Part shown: in pieces, positions 24,201 to 39,948 of the stretch
Position numbering within the stretch: the stretch's first letter is position 1
How the letters are laid out: the number at the start of each line of letters is the position of its first letter
NCBI GenBank assembly: GCA_015657535.1
Contig: JADHZB010000522.1
Span: forward strand, 29,341-93,340
Direction of reading: 5' to 3'
Origin: Nephromyces sp. MM_2019
Taxonomy: Eukaryota > Apicomplexa > Aconoidasida > Nephromycida
Length of the DNA: 64,000 nt
Program-made: the position numbers and the translations under genes
The notes under the pieces: model-generated
What the model was told of the DNA's origin: nothing
The model's database searches: none
What the model saw: only the letters and a program-made list of their open reading frames with translations

Positions 24201-27200
24201 TAAGAAAAAAGAGGCAAACAAAAAAAATTCAATTTGTTCAAATGCTCGATATTCGGTTAGCATTAACTATATCCAAGGAATAACTCATCAACACGTTTTC
24301 AACTTCTACTGCACACTGAATATAATCATTAAATCAACATAGTCAAGAATGCACACAATATTCTTGTGCTACATATACTTTCTACACAAAATACACACTT
24401 TGGAATATCCAAATAAATAGTTTACCCTATCAATTTTACTCTGATTGAAATATTTTTTAAATTTAAATAACGACACAATTGCTCACTAGTCTTGCACAGC
24501 CAAAATTATTTATGAATTCAAATTAAACATAAATGCATTTTGCTTACAACATAAAAAGGGACATCACCATGAATGTTTTTTGTTTTAACTAGTCTCAATC
24601 CTCAACCTCATTTCTTGTTATTTACATAAGATAGCTATTTACAATAAGATCTTTTAAATTATAACTTCTTAACAAAATTCAGGCCAATCGACCCCAATTT
24701 GTTACTAGCCCCTTCATCCTCAACAAATTCAAAGAAATGTCATCAGGATGGATTCAAATTCCCTTCAGAAAATCCTGAGTAAGTTAAGCATACAAGGAGA
24801 TAGATTGATTTTGACCAACTCACCACGAGTGATCAAAACTGAAAATTATATTTTTTATACACAATTATATCAATTATTATCTCCTTCGACTATCTAGGTA
24901 TTTCCACTATCGATAACATTCATTCACATTTGCTACCAATATATATTATAATAATAATATAATAACTTTACACAATAATTATATCATAGAAATATTTTAA
25001 GCAGTCGAATAAACAATTTCAACCTTTGCCAAGAAATAAAAGATAGACGCATCACAAATTGGAGTTTAGGGAGCATTGATTTGATATCATACAAATTTAC
25101 AGCCTACAGTAAACAAGGTAAGAGACAGACAGTCACTTAATTGATAGTTTCAGGAAAAATATGCAATCTCAACGACTTATTCCTCAAATTGATATACAAA
25201 ATGTGTACCAATGAAATTTGAATTAATTCAAATTACTTAGTTTCTTCCTATTCCATAGATTGTTATCATTAATTTAATTTTCCACAGGTGCATTTATCAA
25301 TAAACTTTTTTTCTCACCTCCACAAAACCTATCGAACTCAACCGTAAGGACATATCAGTTTTTAACGATGAATATTTAATTTTAATTCAAACACCTAAAC
25401 ATATATATGTGTATGGCTTTTTTTACCTCTAGATTGCTTCTTTTATTTCGGCATTTAAAAATAAAGAAACATCTTTCTCTTCTCCTATTCCAATCTCTGA
25501 CACCCATAAATCATTTCTAACTCGACTCAATAATCAGAGTTATTTATCCAACCGAACCTGGGGCTTTACTTTCATAGAAAAATTTGGTATATTTCATAAT
25601 ATTTATACAACTATTTTGATTCTTACAAAATGTTTATTAACACAGAACCTTGTTCATTACAGTCTTCTAAATTCGTAAACTCTGATATATTATACAAGTA
25701 TATTATGGCTATCCATAGCTTCAAGAATGACCCTATACAAATCAGTAAGGAATTGACAATGGAGACTTGTTAAAATTAAACCTTTAACTTATAGGATTGC
25801 ATGATTTTATATATATGTAGAACTCTTTACATATGGAGTCTCTGATCACTTTTTCTTTATTTATTACTTTTTACCTTTTTTATAGCCTTGCTCATCAAAA
25901 GCACATAAAAAATTTGTTACACTCTAATCAGATTCATATTCGGATTATATTATGTCTCGAGCCCAATTGGACCCTAATCTACCCTTAACTAGTGAAAGCA
26001 TTCATCTACTCATTTGTTTCAATCAAGTTCTTGATATACCCTGGCATAAATTAAATGATAAATACTCTTTATGTATGGAAATTAACCTTGAGTGCAAAGT
26101 CTTTTCATTAGCATCAATTATGGAACCTCTAGGAGTCAAGACATACTCTACAATCATCACTCTTGACAAATTGCACTCAGGTTATAAACCTATCATTTAC
26201 TTATTATAAATTTACGAATAAGTTTATACACACATATTAATTATTATGTAGCTTTGTCTCAACACGGTATATGTAAGATCTCTTTATTATTCATAGTACA
26301 TATGGATAAATGGCTTATTAGAACACCTAGTACATAGGTATACCTTTTTACCCTTTTGCTCCTTATATCAGCAAATTTTGATATATAACCCTACCGGCAT
26401 ACCTCATATATGTAATCTATTGCTTATGTGTATAAATTAACTTTATGACTTCGGTAAATTTCTCTTTAAAGTTCTAAACCTTGAATTTTTCTTATTCTTA
26501 TTTCTGTACAATTATCATAAGGACAACTAAATAGCAATACCTTTAGGCCTAAACTTTCTATTGAAACACAATCTTAAGCCTATAACTTATCACATATTAT
26601 AATTTTTATGTTCCAGGATTAGCCAATGTAGAAATCAAGAAGTCAGATTTCCCGATGAATGATAATCACTCATCTTCAGACATATACATAAACTTAAAGA
26701 ATGACACAAAGAAAGCCCCTATTAGAGATCGACTAATACAGGTGATACAAGATTACCATACACCGTATATAATCTTTTTAGCAGGCTTACCACGGTTTTC
26801 TAATATATTTTATTCAGCCTATTAGAAATATCTTCCCAGAAGAAAAACATAAATGTGATTTGATATACTTTAACGCTGTTGGGCAGTACCCCTTATATCA
26901 TGAAGCAGCAGGTGCTGAGATAAAATCAAAGTGGACCTTTATATCAGGCTTAATCATAGTAAGCACATTAGAACATACATATCTCAACGATCCCTTTATT
27001 ATCCTATTTTAGTTTATTGTCTTCTTTCAACATAATGTTTTGTATAGCTCTCTATGTACGATATTTATATGGATCACATGAATTATGAACTCAGGCCCTA
27101 AATTCGATAAAACATGGAGGTGATTTGATCATACAATTAAGTACAACCTTGACACGGTTTTCTGTTGCCTTAATCTATCTTTTACACCTCATGTTTAACG

Positions 27201-28104
27201 AAATATGTTTTATACATCCTGCTAGTGTGTCAGATTTCACATTACGACAGTTCCTATTTTGCCGTAATTTCTTTGACCCATCAAATTCTGCCATTAGAAG
27301 GTTTCTACAATATTTGATTGAGATGATGTATTCCTCCAAATCTGAATGCTTACAAATGATGGGTCCTATTTATCTCGTTGAGGAAGAGTTCCTAGAGTAA
27401 GTAAAGATTATGAGATGTGTTAAAGAATAAAAGCTTATCATTCTGAGACTATTTCCCAACTTTATCTCAATATGTTTTTATACTCCCAAATAAAACCTAG
27501 GCTTGATATTTTTATTAGAACACATACTAAAATCTTTCTCAATATATTTTTATGTATTTAGTACCTATCTCTCTACTCTCACACTACCATCCGCTCTCAT
27601 TATATCTCCCTAGCACCATTTCTCGTTATATTACCCGCTTACCAATTTGGTTTATTATAATATTATCAATACTATTATCATCTAATTCTTCAAATTTATC
27701 TATAGCTGGATTATGAAAAATAACAACTTCTTATTGAGGAAAGCAGTTAAAGATATCCATTCAAGAGAATCATCAATTTTAAGTGCCAATTCTTTTACAT
27801 GGGATGGTGTAAATAATTTCTTATCATCTATCAACTCAGAATGTAAGTTATTATAGGTATATATATGTATCTTTTTGATATTTAACGCTTCTGATTTCCC
27901 CCTAGATGCTGCAACATTTATCCTAAAATTGCTCGATCATTACTGTACACACGATTTAGCCAAGGTATTACAATTATTTCAAAACTAGCATTAAAGGTTA
28001 ATTTAACAACTTTAATTTTATGACTTTAGAAATTAGACCCTTGGGATGGAACTTATCTTTTCAATGGCATTTACCCAGACCCACAACTTGACATGTTTGG
28101 ATAA
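21294..28104 (+). CDS. Cap-specific mRNA 2'-O-methyltransferase, CMTR2 type
   Basis: CMTR2 enzymes methylate the ribose 2'-O of the second transcribed nucleotide of capped mRNA using SAM. About 22 small exons join in phase, from MELPKSSSYKIELPK at 21294 (exon 1, 21294-21478; exon 2, 21544-21694; exon 3 from 22179) to QLDMFG-stop at 28102-28104. The first Rossmann-type domain has AFHLCEIPGGFVCALNHF (SAM loop), DWRANSLNPYHEGNDVNTM, FGTDETGDI, LMTADGSISVQ (catalytic Asp), GGSLVLKMFNITTHSS (catalytic Lys) and VVKPSLSKAGNSEVYV. A second domain repeats this plan without the key residues: CDLIYFNAVGQYP, GGDLIIQLSTTLTRFSVALI, CFIHPASVSDFTLRQFLF. This matches the degenerate C-terminal methyltransferase domain of CMTR2. 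A TAA at 24281-24283 follows the frame if one does not splice at the GTTAGC donor near 24255; splicing gives DIRPIDPNLLLAPS and continues. Confidence 0.88.
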
Positions 28105-28630
28105 AGCACTCAGGATATTTCATCCCTCTATCAATATATCACACCAAAAGTACTCATACGTTAGCCTAATAATATTTCAAAAAAATGGCCATACTAGCAG
28201 GATTATTTTTGTTTCAAAATTCCTTCTTTCAAATTTCTACGCTCTATAGATATATAATGATTATTGATGAGATCACACAAACACCTTTTTAATTAAACAT
28301 CTCATAACTTTTCTTAAGCCATCTTAAATATAAATATTACCTCCATCATCACCATTGTAGTAAATATTGAAATAATCTTTTGATGAATATTTATGTAGAT
28401 GTTAAAATCTACAAGTTATCTATAGAATTTCTATGAAAATTCAAAAAATTATTATCAAAACACTTTGCAAACTTGATGAATCGCAAACGAGAAAAAATGA
28501 GGTGGAAAATTATATAGTAAATTTAAACTCTTTGTGTGTAAATCCCACAAAAAGTTTGTGTATGTAAAAGATCCTTCAATAAATCTATTCTAATTTGAAT
28601 TAAAATTAAACTTGCAATCATAAAATGTTC
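28105..28630. other. Convergent 3' spacer between CMTR2-like gene and actin
   Basis: AT-rich, presumably two 3' UTRs. No other feature seen. Confidence 0.6.
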
Positions 28631-30210
<1,580 letters not shown>

Positions 30211-33200
30211 AATGTTGATTTATCAAAGATATTTCTGTTTAGTGGGACAGCTTTCCATTTAAAAAGTGATTCCAATCATTGAGACCAATAAATAGTAATA
30301 ATTAGTATTGATATAAGATTAAAGATAAAAACTCTACTAGATCATATGACTCTATTAGATGTTATTAATAGCATTTTTTAAGGTAAGATTTGTAGCCTAG
30401 TTTTGACTAGGTTCATATATTTAGAAAGATCAAATAATTTTTATCAAGAAACAGTTATGCACATTTAATAAATATGTTACACACATGTATTTTTTTATAT
30501 GTACAAATGTATGTATAAGCTAGTATGAGAATGGCTTTAATCCATATTGATTAGCATAACAAGAGCTATAAATCGGTAATAATAAAGGTTATTGACATAG
30601 TTTAAGTAGAAAAAAGAGCTAAAGTTCATTTATTTGCTATCCTAAACTAAAAGAGGAGTAAACTTAAACTTCTCTTGGAAAATACTTTAATACAAACACA
30701 TTTGAATAGTGTAGTAAATGAAGTTTAATCTTGCATGGGTTGCTTAGCTTAGTGATTTGAGTTACACATAACTGTGCATTAGTGCAAAGCCTAGTACCTT
30801 CTACTCTTAATGAGCTAATAGTGTGCGTGCTTTAACGATAAATTTTACCTTTGTGTAAGATAGATCTATTTGCTTATATATTTTAAGCTTTTAAGCACAC
30901 TATTTCTAATCACAATATGTTACAAATTCACGATTATTGTGTATATCTAAACACTAGATTAAATAAATCTAAATATTGTGTTAAATTAAATAATTGTGTT
31001 AGTATGGGGTTATGTCACATATATTTCGGCTGGCAGAACTAAGTGACTTTAGTTTAATAGGAGTGGTCAAGAAAATTTTTAGTTCTCAGATGAAGTATAT
31101 AAAACTAAACTGGCAAAAGTTAAAGTGATAAATCACTTGAACTATGATGATAGCTGGCAATTAAAGCTTATGTAAATTCTTTTAATTGTTACATGAACAT
31201 AAACAATGCACTAACAATATACTGCTTTCTTATAAAAATTATTCGCTTCTATAGCTTTAACTATCTAACCGGATTTATGCAGTCTCAATAGTGACTAAAA
31301 TATCCTATACCAGTTCATATCAGTCAACAAAATATAGCTTTAATTTTTTTCAATTTTGATCATGTTTGTGTATACAAATATTTACCAAGTAATTTTATTA
31401 ATTTTTGTGTACTACAACTAAATTTAAAAAATTTCAGGGACTTTACCTTCAATGATTTTCGTCAATGAAACAGTTATAGCAAAAACAGTTAGTTATTTAT
31501 AGAAATTTTTAATGACATCCAAAATTTGACCTTTAAGTTTAAAATTTTTGAAAATTGTGAGTATTAATTTTTTTTGCTGCAAGTAAAGGATTTGAAAATG
31601 CAAGCTAAATAAAAAGTGAAATAATACCTTAAGAAAATTTTGCTACTTATTGATTAAATTTTAGCTCAATCAGTAATAAATTTGTATTGCTTAACTAAAA
31701 TTAATGAATTGTGAATTTATTCCAATAAAACAAGGATTTGGATTGTAAAGTTTTTAAGAAAATATTCAAAGCATTTGAAGTAACTTAAACTCATTTAAAA
31801 ATGAAGTGAAATGTCTATAATATTTTTTTAAAAACTTTTTGTTTAGCTTTTTGGTTCGATTTTGTTTTTAAAAGATAAAAATTCTTGACTAAACATCTCA
31901 CAACAAGTACGCAACGCCCGTTGGGTACAAACATGATAGCTATTTCTAAACGGAGTGTGAAAGCAATTTCTGTCACTATTCTAAGGTATGCTGTTGCTAT
32001 TGCTAGTTAAACAAGTATAAACCATTTTTATTTTCTGTTCTATCTATATTACTAACTACAGCAAACAGTGCTTACTAAACTTGCATTATCTAAATTAACT
32101 AGAGAATGGTTATGAAAGCATAGTTTACTCTTAAATATAAAAAATTTTTGTAGTGTAATTAGTGATATATAATATTAAGCTTACTTAACCCATGACATAA
32201 ATACAAAAAAATCAAAATTAGCCAAAAATTCTAGCTAATCCAAATTTTTTTTACATACATCCTAAACTATAGTTAGCTGATTCATGTGGCCTTATATAGC
32301 ACAGAACATGTGTTTTGTGTAAAAGGTGAAAAATTAAAGTTGCTAATTGATGTTTATAGCAAAGATTTTGCAAACTATAGTGTTTTTGGAATTATTATAC
32401 CTTTTATGTTAACATGCTTAGACTATGATTATGATTATTAGAATCAGTAACTTGGATTAATTCTACGCTATTTTAAATTCATATTAATTTCGAGATAAGG
32501 GTTATCACTTTGGACAGTTGTTAAAATGGTTAAATAGAATTTAGTTTTTGTTTATCGAGATGCATTGAAACCTGATGTAACTTTATTTTTAAATGTTCCT
32601 CATTTACAGCTTTAAATAATGTGTTAAAAATATAAAACATTTGAGTTAAATTAGAAAAATGAGATATTTGATTTGTTGGTTTCTTATATAATTAATTATT
32701 TATTTATTAGTAAAAGTCAACTTTCACTCTTAGGTAAGTATAAATTGTGAGATAGATGATCTTTTTGAATTGGGAAAGTCATCATTTTAGTATTCTTGGC
32801 ATAAAGTAATTGATTATTTTTGCTATATGTTAGTGTAAAATTATTTTGTTAGTACAGTGTGTGTGTCTTTTGATTTGCTACAACTCAAGAAAGGGGTTCA
32901 GTTGTTCTAAAAGTAAATTTATTAAGCAATATGTAATTGAGATTTAACAGTTAATGAAGTGAGATTTCGTTTTAGTAAATGTTTTATTACTTCGATTTAA
33001 GAAAAAAAAGTGTGAAATTAAGAGTATTAACAAATCTAAACATTCAAATATCCTATTGCTAATTTATACACCACAAATATCATAAGCTCCGAAGGATTTA
33101 GTGATGGAGTTTCTTGACCCAAAGATCCATCCCTTACTTTATAAGTTTGTTTCCATGGGTTAAATAAGCCGCGGAATGAATTCTAATATTTAATAAATCT

Positions 33201-34107
33201 CAAGGCTAATACTATATTTGACATAGATAACATCACCGCTTATGTGGCTAATTAGTGTCTATTTTATTGCAAACACCTAAATTTTGTCGCTTTGTGGCTA
33301 AATAAATATATCATTTCTATTGCCCTTTGATTGCTAAATATAAGTAGTTATGTTATATTTATGGGGCCAAATAACATATACTGTTGGAAACATCCTGCAT
33401 TTTGACTAGTTTAATAGAGATTGTGCACTTAAAACATTTTTGTTTATTTTTATACCAAGAGGACTTTTAATTTGTTAATCAGATTTAAAGTGAAAGAGTA
33501 CTATAATTCACTCTTATATTCATAGCACACCTAAAAGATATAGAATTTGTTTCATAAAAAAAGCATATCACTTGACCACATGTAATTTACAAATGTAACT
33601 AATCCTTGTGCTACACTAAGTTTTTTTATAATTTTCTTCTTCTTTTGAAGCTTTAAACAAGAAATTTTCAAACATAAATATAACACACAAGATCAACTCC
33701 TAAAGCCTCATGTTACATTTCGATGTTTAAGCTCAATATAGTGTGTAATTAACTCACTTTTTTATATTTAAATTAATTTATGACCTTCATTGCATTTAGT
33801 ATGCACTTTTTTTGTTCCACACCGATAGTAAAACTAATAATTTTATGATCTCTCCATATTAACTTTCACGTTACTTTCCGCATTAACAAAACTTTTTTAT
33901 AACATTGGGCTTAAAGGCTCGGAAAATGCTTAACAATTTTGAATAATCGCCAAAACATTATCTTCTTTCTTTTAAAAAACAATTTTAGAAATTAAGAAAG
34001 TTAAGATTACGAAACTTCATATGTCCAATTCTTTAAATGCAAGCCTGAGTCAATTGATTTTGAACGAGATTTAAACAACATTTTGGATCACATCTGAAGA
34101 CTCAAAA
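30211..34107. other. 3.9-kb gene-free region between divergent genes
   Basis: Longest non-repetitive gap of the window. It lies between actin (-) and the RRM-KH gene (+), which point away from each other. It is AT-rich with long A and T runs, and all frames are broken by stops. I found no exon pair, tRNA or tandem repeat. It may hold promoters, long UTRs or a noncoding RNA, none of which I can show. Confidence 0.5.
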
Positions 34108-36052
34108 ATGTTACACCAGCAACAATCACCAGCTTTTTACCCAAAATTAGCTGGAATTAACCTTAACAATATGGGTATGAATTAGAAATATTAAAAGACA
34201 GTTGATAATACAATTTTCCATAAAATAAAAGAAGCACCTCCACAATTTAAATTAACTTTTTACAGATGGTTTAAACCTAACAAACGACACCCTCTTGGTC
34301 TGGATAGACAGTCAAAGCAGTATCTACCACATGGATCTTTGGGACTTAATTCAGGTAAAGTTTTATAAGCATAAAAAAAAGATTTGCTCAACTACCTCTA
34401 TGATGTCTTTAAAAAGGTTTTTTCAAGGTATGGCTCTATCCAATCTGTACAAATGCTGAAGAAGGGAAATGCAGCACTTATTGACTACAGGATCCACAAC
34501 TCCGCTACACTAGCAATCGAGAAACTTGATGGCAGGGTACATATAGAATTACTTCTTGAAATTTAATAGTCTATATTTTTATCTATTCATTTGCATATAG
34601 ACATTGAAAGGAATAGCTGGTACATTGCGTGTACAACCACTATCCAACAATCTCGATGATGATTCTAGTGATTATTCAGAGGAATCTCAATTTAAAACAA
34701 AGGTAGAATCTTTTATTCAAAGTTTTTGGGATAATAAGATTTTTATAACATTACATATTTGCAGATTGTAAAAAAGTATACTGTTCGCTATGATGTCCAG
34801 ATTGATCCCGATGATGGATTTGATGTAGCCAAGCGAATCATTGGTATCAAGGTAAAGTAAACATTCCATCGTTATCCACAAGATCAATGAAATACATTTA
34901 TTATTGTAGGGAATCAATATGAAACAAATTCATAATAAAACCAAGTCTAAATTGAGGCTTCGTGGAAAAGGATCTGGCTATCTCGAAGGGCACAATAGAA
35001 AAGGTATATAATCACAGATAAGATTATTATATCAAGAACTCTTGTAAAATTCATTTATCAAACATACAGAAGCCCCAGAACTGCTCCATCTATGTATATC
35101 TTGTCAAGATTATACAAATTATTCTCAAGCACGCATTATGGTTGAAGAACTTTTATTCAAAATTTATAAAGAATACGATACCTGGCGTTTGGAAAATGGA
35201 CTCGATGCTGTTTCACTTAGACCTAAATATCACGAAACCCTGAGTAAGACATTTACAATTTAAAAGAAAAAACAATCAATAAATTAACATTTTTAAAAAA
35301 CTTTATTAGTACAACTTCCAGTGCCATGTAAAAGTCATAAAGGTGAAAATCGTGAAGGAGATAGTGATTTTTTCCAAAGGGATCCAATTGACTTACCGAA
35401 AGATCCAGAACAATTTGATAATTTAATCGAAATTTTAAAATCAAAACTTCAAGATCCAAACATAAATTACCCACAAACTACGGTTATATCAAATGTTACT
35501 GAAAGTTCAGATAGATATTATTCTGCAAATATTGAAGATTACTTTTCAAAGGACAACTTTTCTTCTCATCCATTTCAAGTTCTGAACTCAACTAGCCATC
35601 CATCTTCCTCCGAATTACATTTGAACTATGATTTTATCAAATCTAAGACTTTATCGCCCAATAATTTGAATATGAGAGGAAACTTTAAAGATTCTAATAC
35701 TCTGGACCAGTTAGAAAACTACAACTCTAATGCAAGTAAAAACGTTCTCAATGAAGCTATTTTACAAAATTTGAAATCTCTAGCGTCTATTTTGCAGCCC
35801 AACGAAGGGCAACATATCGATCCTAAGAAATCGAATGCTGAAGCATTGGGCAACTTTTTTGAAAAATTTCCCGACACAAATATTTTAAATAATATGGGGC
35901 AATTTGATGGATCCCTTAGAAATTCATCGGATGTAATTTCTAATATGCAATCGGGAACTTGTAATGAAAGTATTTATGGGTTTTCTAACATTAAATCCCT
36001 ACCATGCATTGATGGAATTCTTTCAACAAATCAATTTGCACTGCATTATTAA
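34108..36052 (+). CDS. RNA-binding protein with RRM-like and KH domains
   Basis: About eight exons: 34108-34174, 34266-34354, 34417-34537 and further short ones, with a long last exon from about 35311 to the stop at 36050-36052. The ATG at 34108 starts MLHQQQSPAFYPKLAGINL. An RRM-like domain follows: DTLLVWIDSQSSIYHMDLWD, FSRYGSIQSVQMLKKGNAAL, then TLKGIAGTLRVQPL. After an acidic linker (DDDSSDYSEES) comes a KH domain of the BBP/KHDC4 type: FDVAKRIIGIKGINMKQIHN, KLRLRGKGSGYLEG, ELLHLCISCQDYTNYSQA, EELLFKIYKEYD. The IGxKG loop is the KH RNA-contact site. The last 240 residues are Asn/Ser-rich and look disordered. A role in pre-mRNA processing or mRNA control is likely from the family; the target is unknown. 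Confidence 0.88.
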
Positions 36053-38761
36053 TTTCATTAGAATATTGAACGATAATGTATAATTCAATAAAAAATATTT
36101 TTGATTGCTTCATTCACGACAAAAAATTTTCTATCTTAAAAGAATCTTTATTATATATTTGTATTTTTATCAATTTGAATTGTTTATATATGTCCGCTCC
36201 AATTTATATACAATATTTCCATAGACAATTTTGCTTTTATTTTATTTTTTTTTACTTAGGAATTAATTCAATAGTCAAAATATTTTCTAAATATCTTGGA
36301 TATAAAAATTCATAAAACTTTTGGGTGGAATCTAATTCTCCATTATACATCATCTTTATATAATTCATTAATTATATCACATTTTCAAATGTATTCAGCC
36401 TGTTTATAAAGTATCTCTTTTTTATAAGCAAGATTTTTTCGATGCTTCACTTGCTTTCATGATTTTTGAAATAAATAGATAATTTCATATTATGACTTTA
36501 TGTATCATATTATGAAGTTGTTTGTAACCTTCGAATTTTCGAGACAAAGAAATTAACTATATTCCTCTATGAAGAAATTCTTTTGCATATTCTATAATAT
36601 TTTTTGCATGCTATTTTGGTTCTCCCTACATAATTCTTATATAAAAGACTTTTCAGTACTTAGAGTTTTTGTTAGTAATATTTATCTCAGTGATGTCAAA
36701 TAATGACTAAACTGCTTATTTATTCATGCATTATATTATATTTTTTAATCAGTTTAGTCTACAATATTTTCTTTTTGCATTATTATCCAAAGATACAGTT
36801 CATTCACTGACATGTATAGTAAGATCCATATTTTTGTATATAAAAATCTGGAATCGATCAACTACCTCGCACAAACCTGTATTTTCCACTTAAACCTTGG
36901 ACCAAAGTAAAATTCTAAAAAAAACCGTCCATATAAATAGTTAAGGAACTGATGTAAAGCTTCTTAACTATTCCCATCATCCGAGCCTAATTTTGAATAA
37001 GAAGTGATTTGTGTTTAAGGAGAAACATGAAGCTGGTTCTGTTTAGATAATCACATTTACCCAATTTTGATTCTTGAAAATTATTAAAGACATAATTGAA
37101 AAGCTACAAGTATAATTTAATCAATACCTTTTAGTTTTATTAATCGCTCGAAATGACATAATTTTGAGCTCATCGTTTTACATAATAATACTGATTATTA
37201 ACTCAACACTAATTTTGCTGATTTTTAAGTACAAATAGAATATTATCATTTGATAAATTTTTTTAAAAATTTTTATTTTTAATTCCACTTTTACACAATT
37301 GTTAATGATAATCAAAGTCGCTCTACATTTCTCAGGCTCATTTTCCTGATTTTTACACTAGAATTTCTTACAAGGTCGAAGACATGTATATGGTAGTATA
37401 AAACTTTAAACTTTATATTTAAATTAAAACTTTATGGAATTAATTTATTTTGTATGAACTTATGCTATGCATTTCTAGCTAACTAATTTGAGTTATAATA
37501 CATGAAACACAATAGCTATGATCGAAATATAGTAAAACAAACAAGCATAGTTGATAAGTAACGTAGCCTATATCATCGTATTCTAAAGTATATGAAGTAA
37601 TTATAAATATAAGCCAAGATAGCAAAACAGAATTATCAGAGTAACATAGTCTAAGGTATTAAATTATTTAATTGCACAATATTGTAAATCTTAAAAGCAA
37701 GCCTCTATTAAGGTTGAGTACAACTTTATTGTAAATTGCTAAACTCTAAAATGCTATGCTTAATTTAGGTTTTATTGATAATGTATAACAAAAGACATAT
37801 ATATATATATATAACTTTCTCTTATAAAAATGTATTTGAGCATTGGTAAAAAATAAAAGGAGAGCTATTGATGCCTGAGAAAGAAATTTTATGTAGCAAA
37901 AATCGAAAACAAAGCTACTTAAGTAAATAATTATAAACTTAAAATTAACTTAGGCAAGCAAAGAGTTACAAAGGTTGTGGAGCTGATTGGTGGGTTAGTA
38001 ACATGTGCATATCACTTTATAGTCGTATCATAAAAGGACAAACAAAATTCTTCATTGTAAAGTTTAAAGGTGACCCCGAAAAATCAATTTGATAATTCGA
38101 AAGCCTTTTCGTTTATCTATATTAAATCATTTTCAGAAAGTAGATAATATTTTTTAATAAAATTTGATGAAATAATAGTTTACCTAATCACGGGGCTATT
38201 AAAAGATTAATCAGCTTGAAAATGAACTTTTTTACAGATTGTAATTTGGTATTGCAAACCTAAATTAGGCGACAATAAAACAAGCTTATTATTATCTCTT
38301 GATTAGAATGTTGATTTGGTTGGTTTTTCAAAAATCTTTTGGATTCTAATCCGGTCCGGAAAATCATAAATGTAGATTATTTTTTTATTGAGATATTTTA
38401 TTAGACAATTATGGGCAATAATACTTAACTTAATTGGTATAAATCATGCTCTAAATTGCTCAAACGATTGTAACATTAGTTTTAAAGGTCAATTGGCCAC
38501 AATTAGTAGAGGACAATCGAGAAAAAACTTAAATCTATAGGACAGTTGCTACCTCACAGACATGTTAAATTTGCCTATACAAAGATTGAGTTTCACTATG
38601 AAATGTTAAGCAATTTTAAATAATAATTAGCCTTGTTGAAAAATTTTAAGTTTTTGTAATTTGAAGTCGTTAAAATTCAACCAAATTTACAAAATCATTA
38701 GTTTTTTATTAACATATAATATGAAAAAATCCCATAATAACTATATATAAAACATTAAGTT
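36053..38761. other. 2.7-kb convergent spacer
   Basis: AT-rich DNA between converging genes. An open frame at 36076-36315 (+) is Phe/Ile/Tyr-rich and looks like chance AT-rich reading. A short TA tract lies at 37797-37812. Nothing else is seen. Confidence 0.5.
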
Positions 38762-39948
38762 TCATTTAATTTTTATCAATTGAAATTTTTGATCTTTTGA
38801 ACAATATGCTTTAAAGTCATCAATGTCATCTGCTATCTTAGTTTTGATTTTCTTAATATTTTGATATTGAAAACGATTTTTCTTAGTATGAAAGAATGTT
38901 GTTTTGGAGTGCCACCTTTTCAGTGTGGTATTGTAGCTCTTGAAATGTAATATTGGTCTAAAATAGGTTTTGCAATATAAAAGAGTAGTCACAAATATTT
39001 TTACATTCTAAAAAAGACTAACCCAAATTTTGTTGATATCATGAAAAACAAAAAAGGAGAATCTGATTTCAAAACATGCCATTTAATCTTTGGAATTTTT
39101 CCTTTTCTGATATAAGCACGACCCATAGGATTCATAGCATTAGGTTGCAAGAGCTCTATTTCAACCTTTGATGGTATCAGGTTTGCTAAATCTGCCAGAA
39201 AATTAAATAGTATTTTTTTCTATCATGCTAGAGCTTAAACAACAGTAAGTACTTGGCTGCGTTTTCAAAAGATCTTCTATACTATAATTCAATGCCGTTG
39301 GGATATCACTATAGTCAGTTTCATTAGCTTTATGTTTTTGAAGGTATCTTGAAATCATTGGACGAAAAATGTAGTAAAAGTAATCCTTAAATTCAACTTC
39401 TAGCTCTAATCTTGGTGATTTTTCAGCAATTCCCGAATATCTTAGCACCCGCTTGGGTGACATAAAACGTTTGAATTGGAAAGATTCGGGTGTCAGAATA
39501 GGCTTCGACTCGTATGAAAAAGCTGAGAAAATATTTATTAAAAAAATTAAAAGATTTATAATACACAAAAACTTTATGCTATCTTTTATAAACCTGCTCT
39601 AGGAGGCCTAATTTGCCTCGGTTTATAAACATTTGGTGAACAAGTCTGCTTTTTCTGGTAGGCATTTTGCAGGGACAATATCACATTTTGAATCTTACTA
39701 GATGCTTGTATTATTTTAGGGTGAACTTGTTTATTTATCGATGCGATTCCCTGTGGAGCTATCACTTCTGTGAATAATTTTTTAAAAATGTTAAAATTAT
39801 TATTTCACAAGGCTTTATCAACTAAAATTTTCATACCTGACTTTTCACTTAAAAATGATCTTGCTTTTGTTTGTGATGAGCTTAGAGCACTTCCAAGGGA
39901 TAGTAGTGCAAAAATTACTAAGCTCAAAAAAATTTTTTTGTTATGCAT
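38762..39948 (-). CDS. Putative secreted protein of unknown function
   Basis: Minus strand, five exons. The ATG at 39948 gives a clear signal peptide: MHNKKIFLSLVIFALLSLGS, basic then hydrophobic, with likely cleavage after GSALS. The mature part continues SSQTKARSFLSEK, then VIAPQGIASINKQVHPKIIQ, YKPRQIRPPRA, FSYESKPILTPESFQFKRFM, VEFKDYFYYIFRPMISRYLQ, LANLIPSKVEIELLQPNAMN, and ends in a very basic tail (WHSKTTFFHTKKNRFQYQN, then KDQKFQLIKIK) after a GTTAGT donor near 39024. If that intron were retained the protein would stop at 39001. There is no transmembrane segment after the signal and no known domain. It is exported or vacuolar by its signal; such lineage-specific secreted proteins are common in parasites. 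Function unknown. Confidence 0.75.

Noticed and set aside
36076..36315. Plus-strand 79-residue hydrophobic open frame after the RRM-KH gene
   Set aside because: Phe/Ile/Tyr-rich reading typical of T-rich 3' UTR; no supporting exon.
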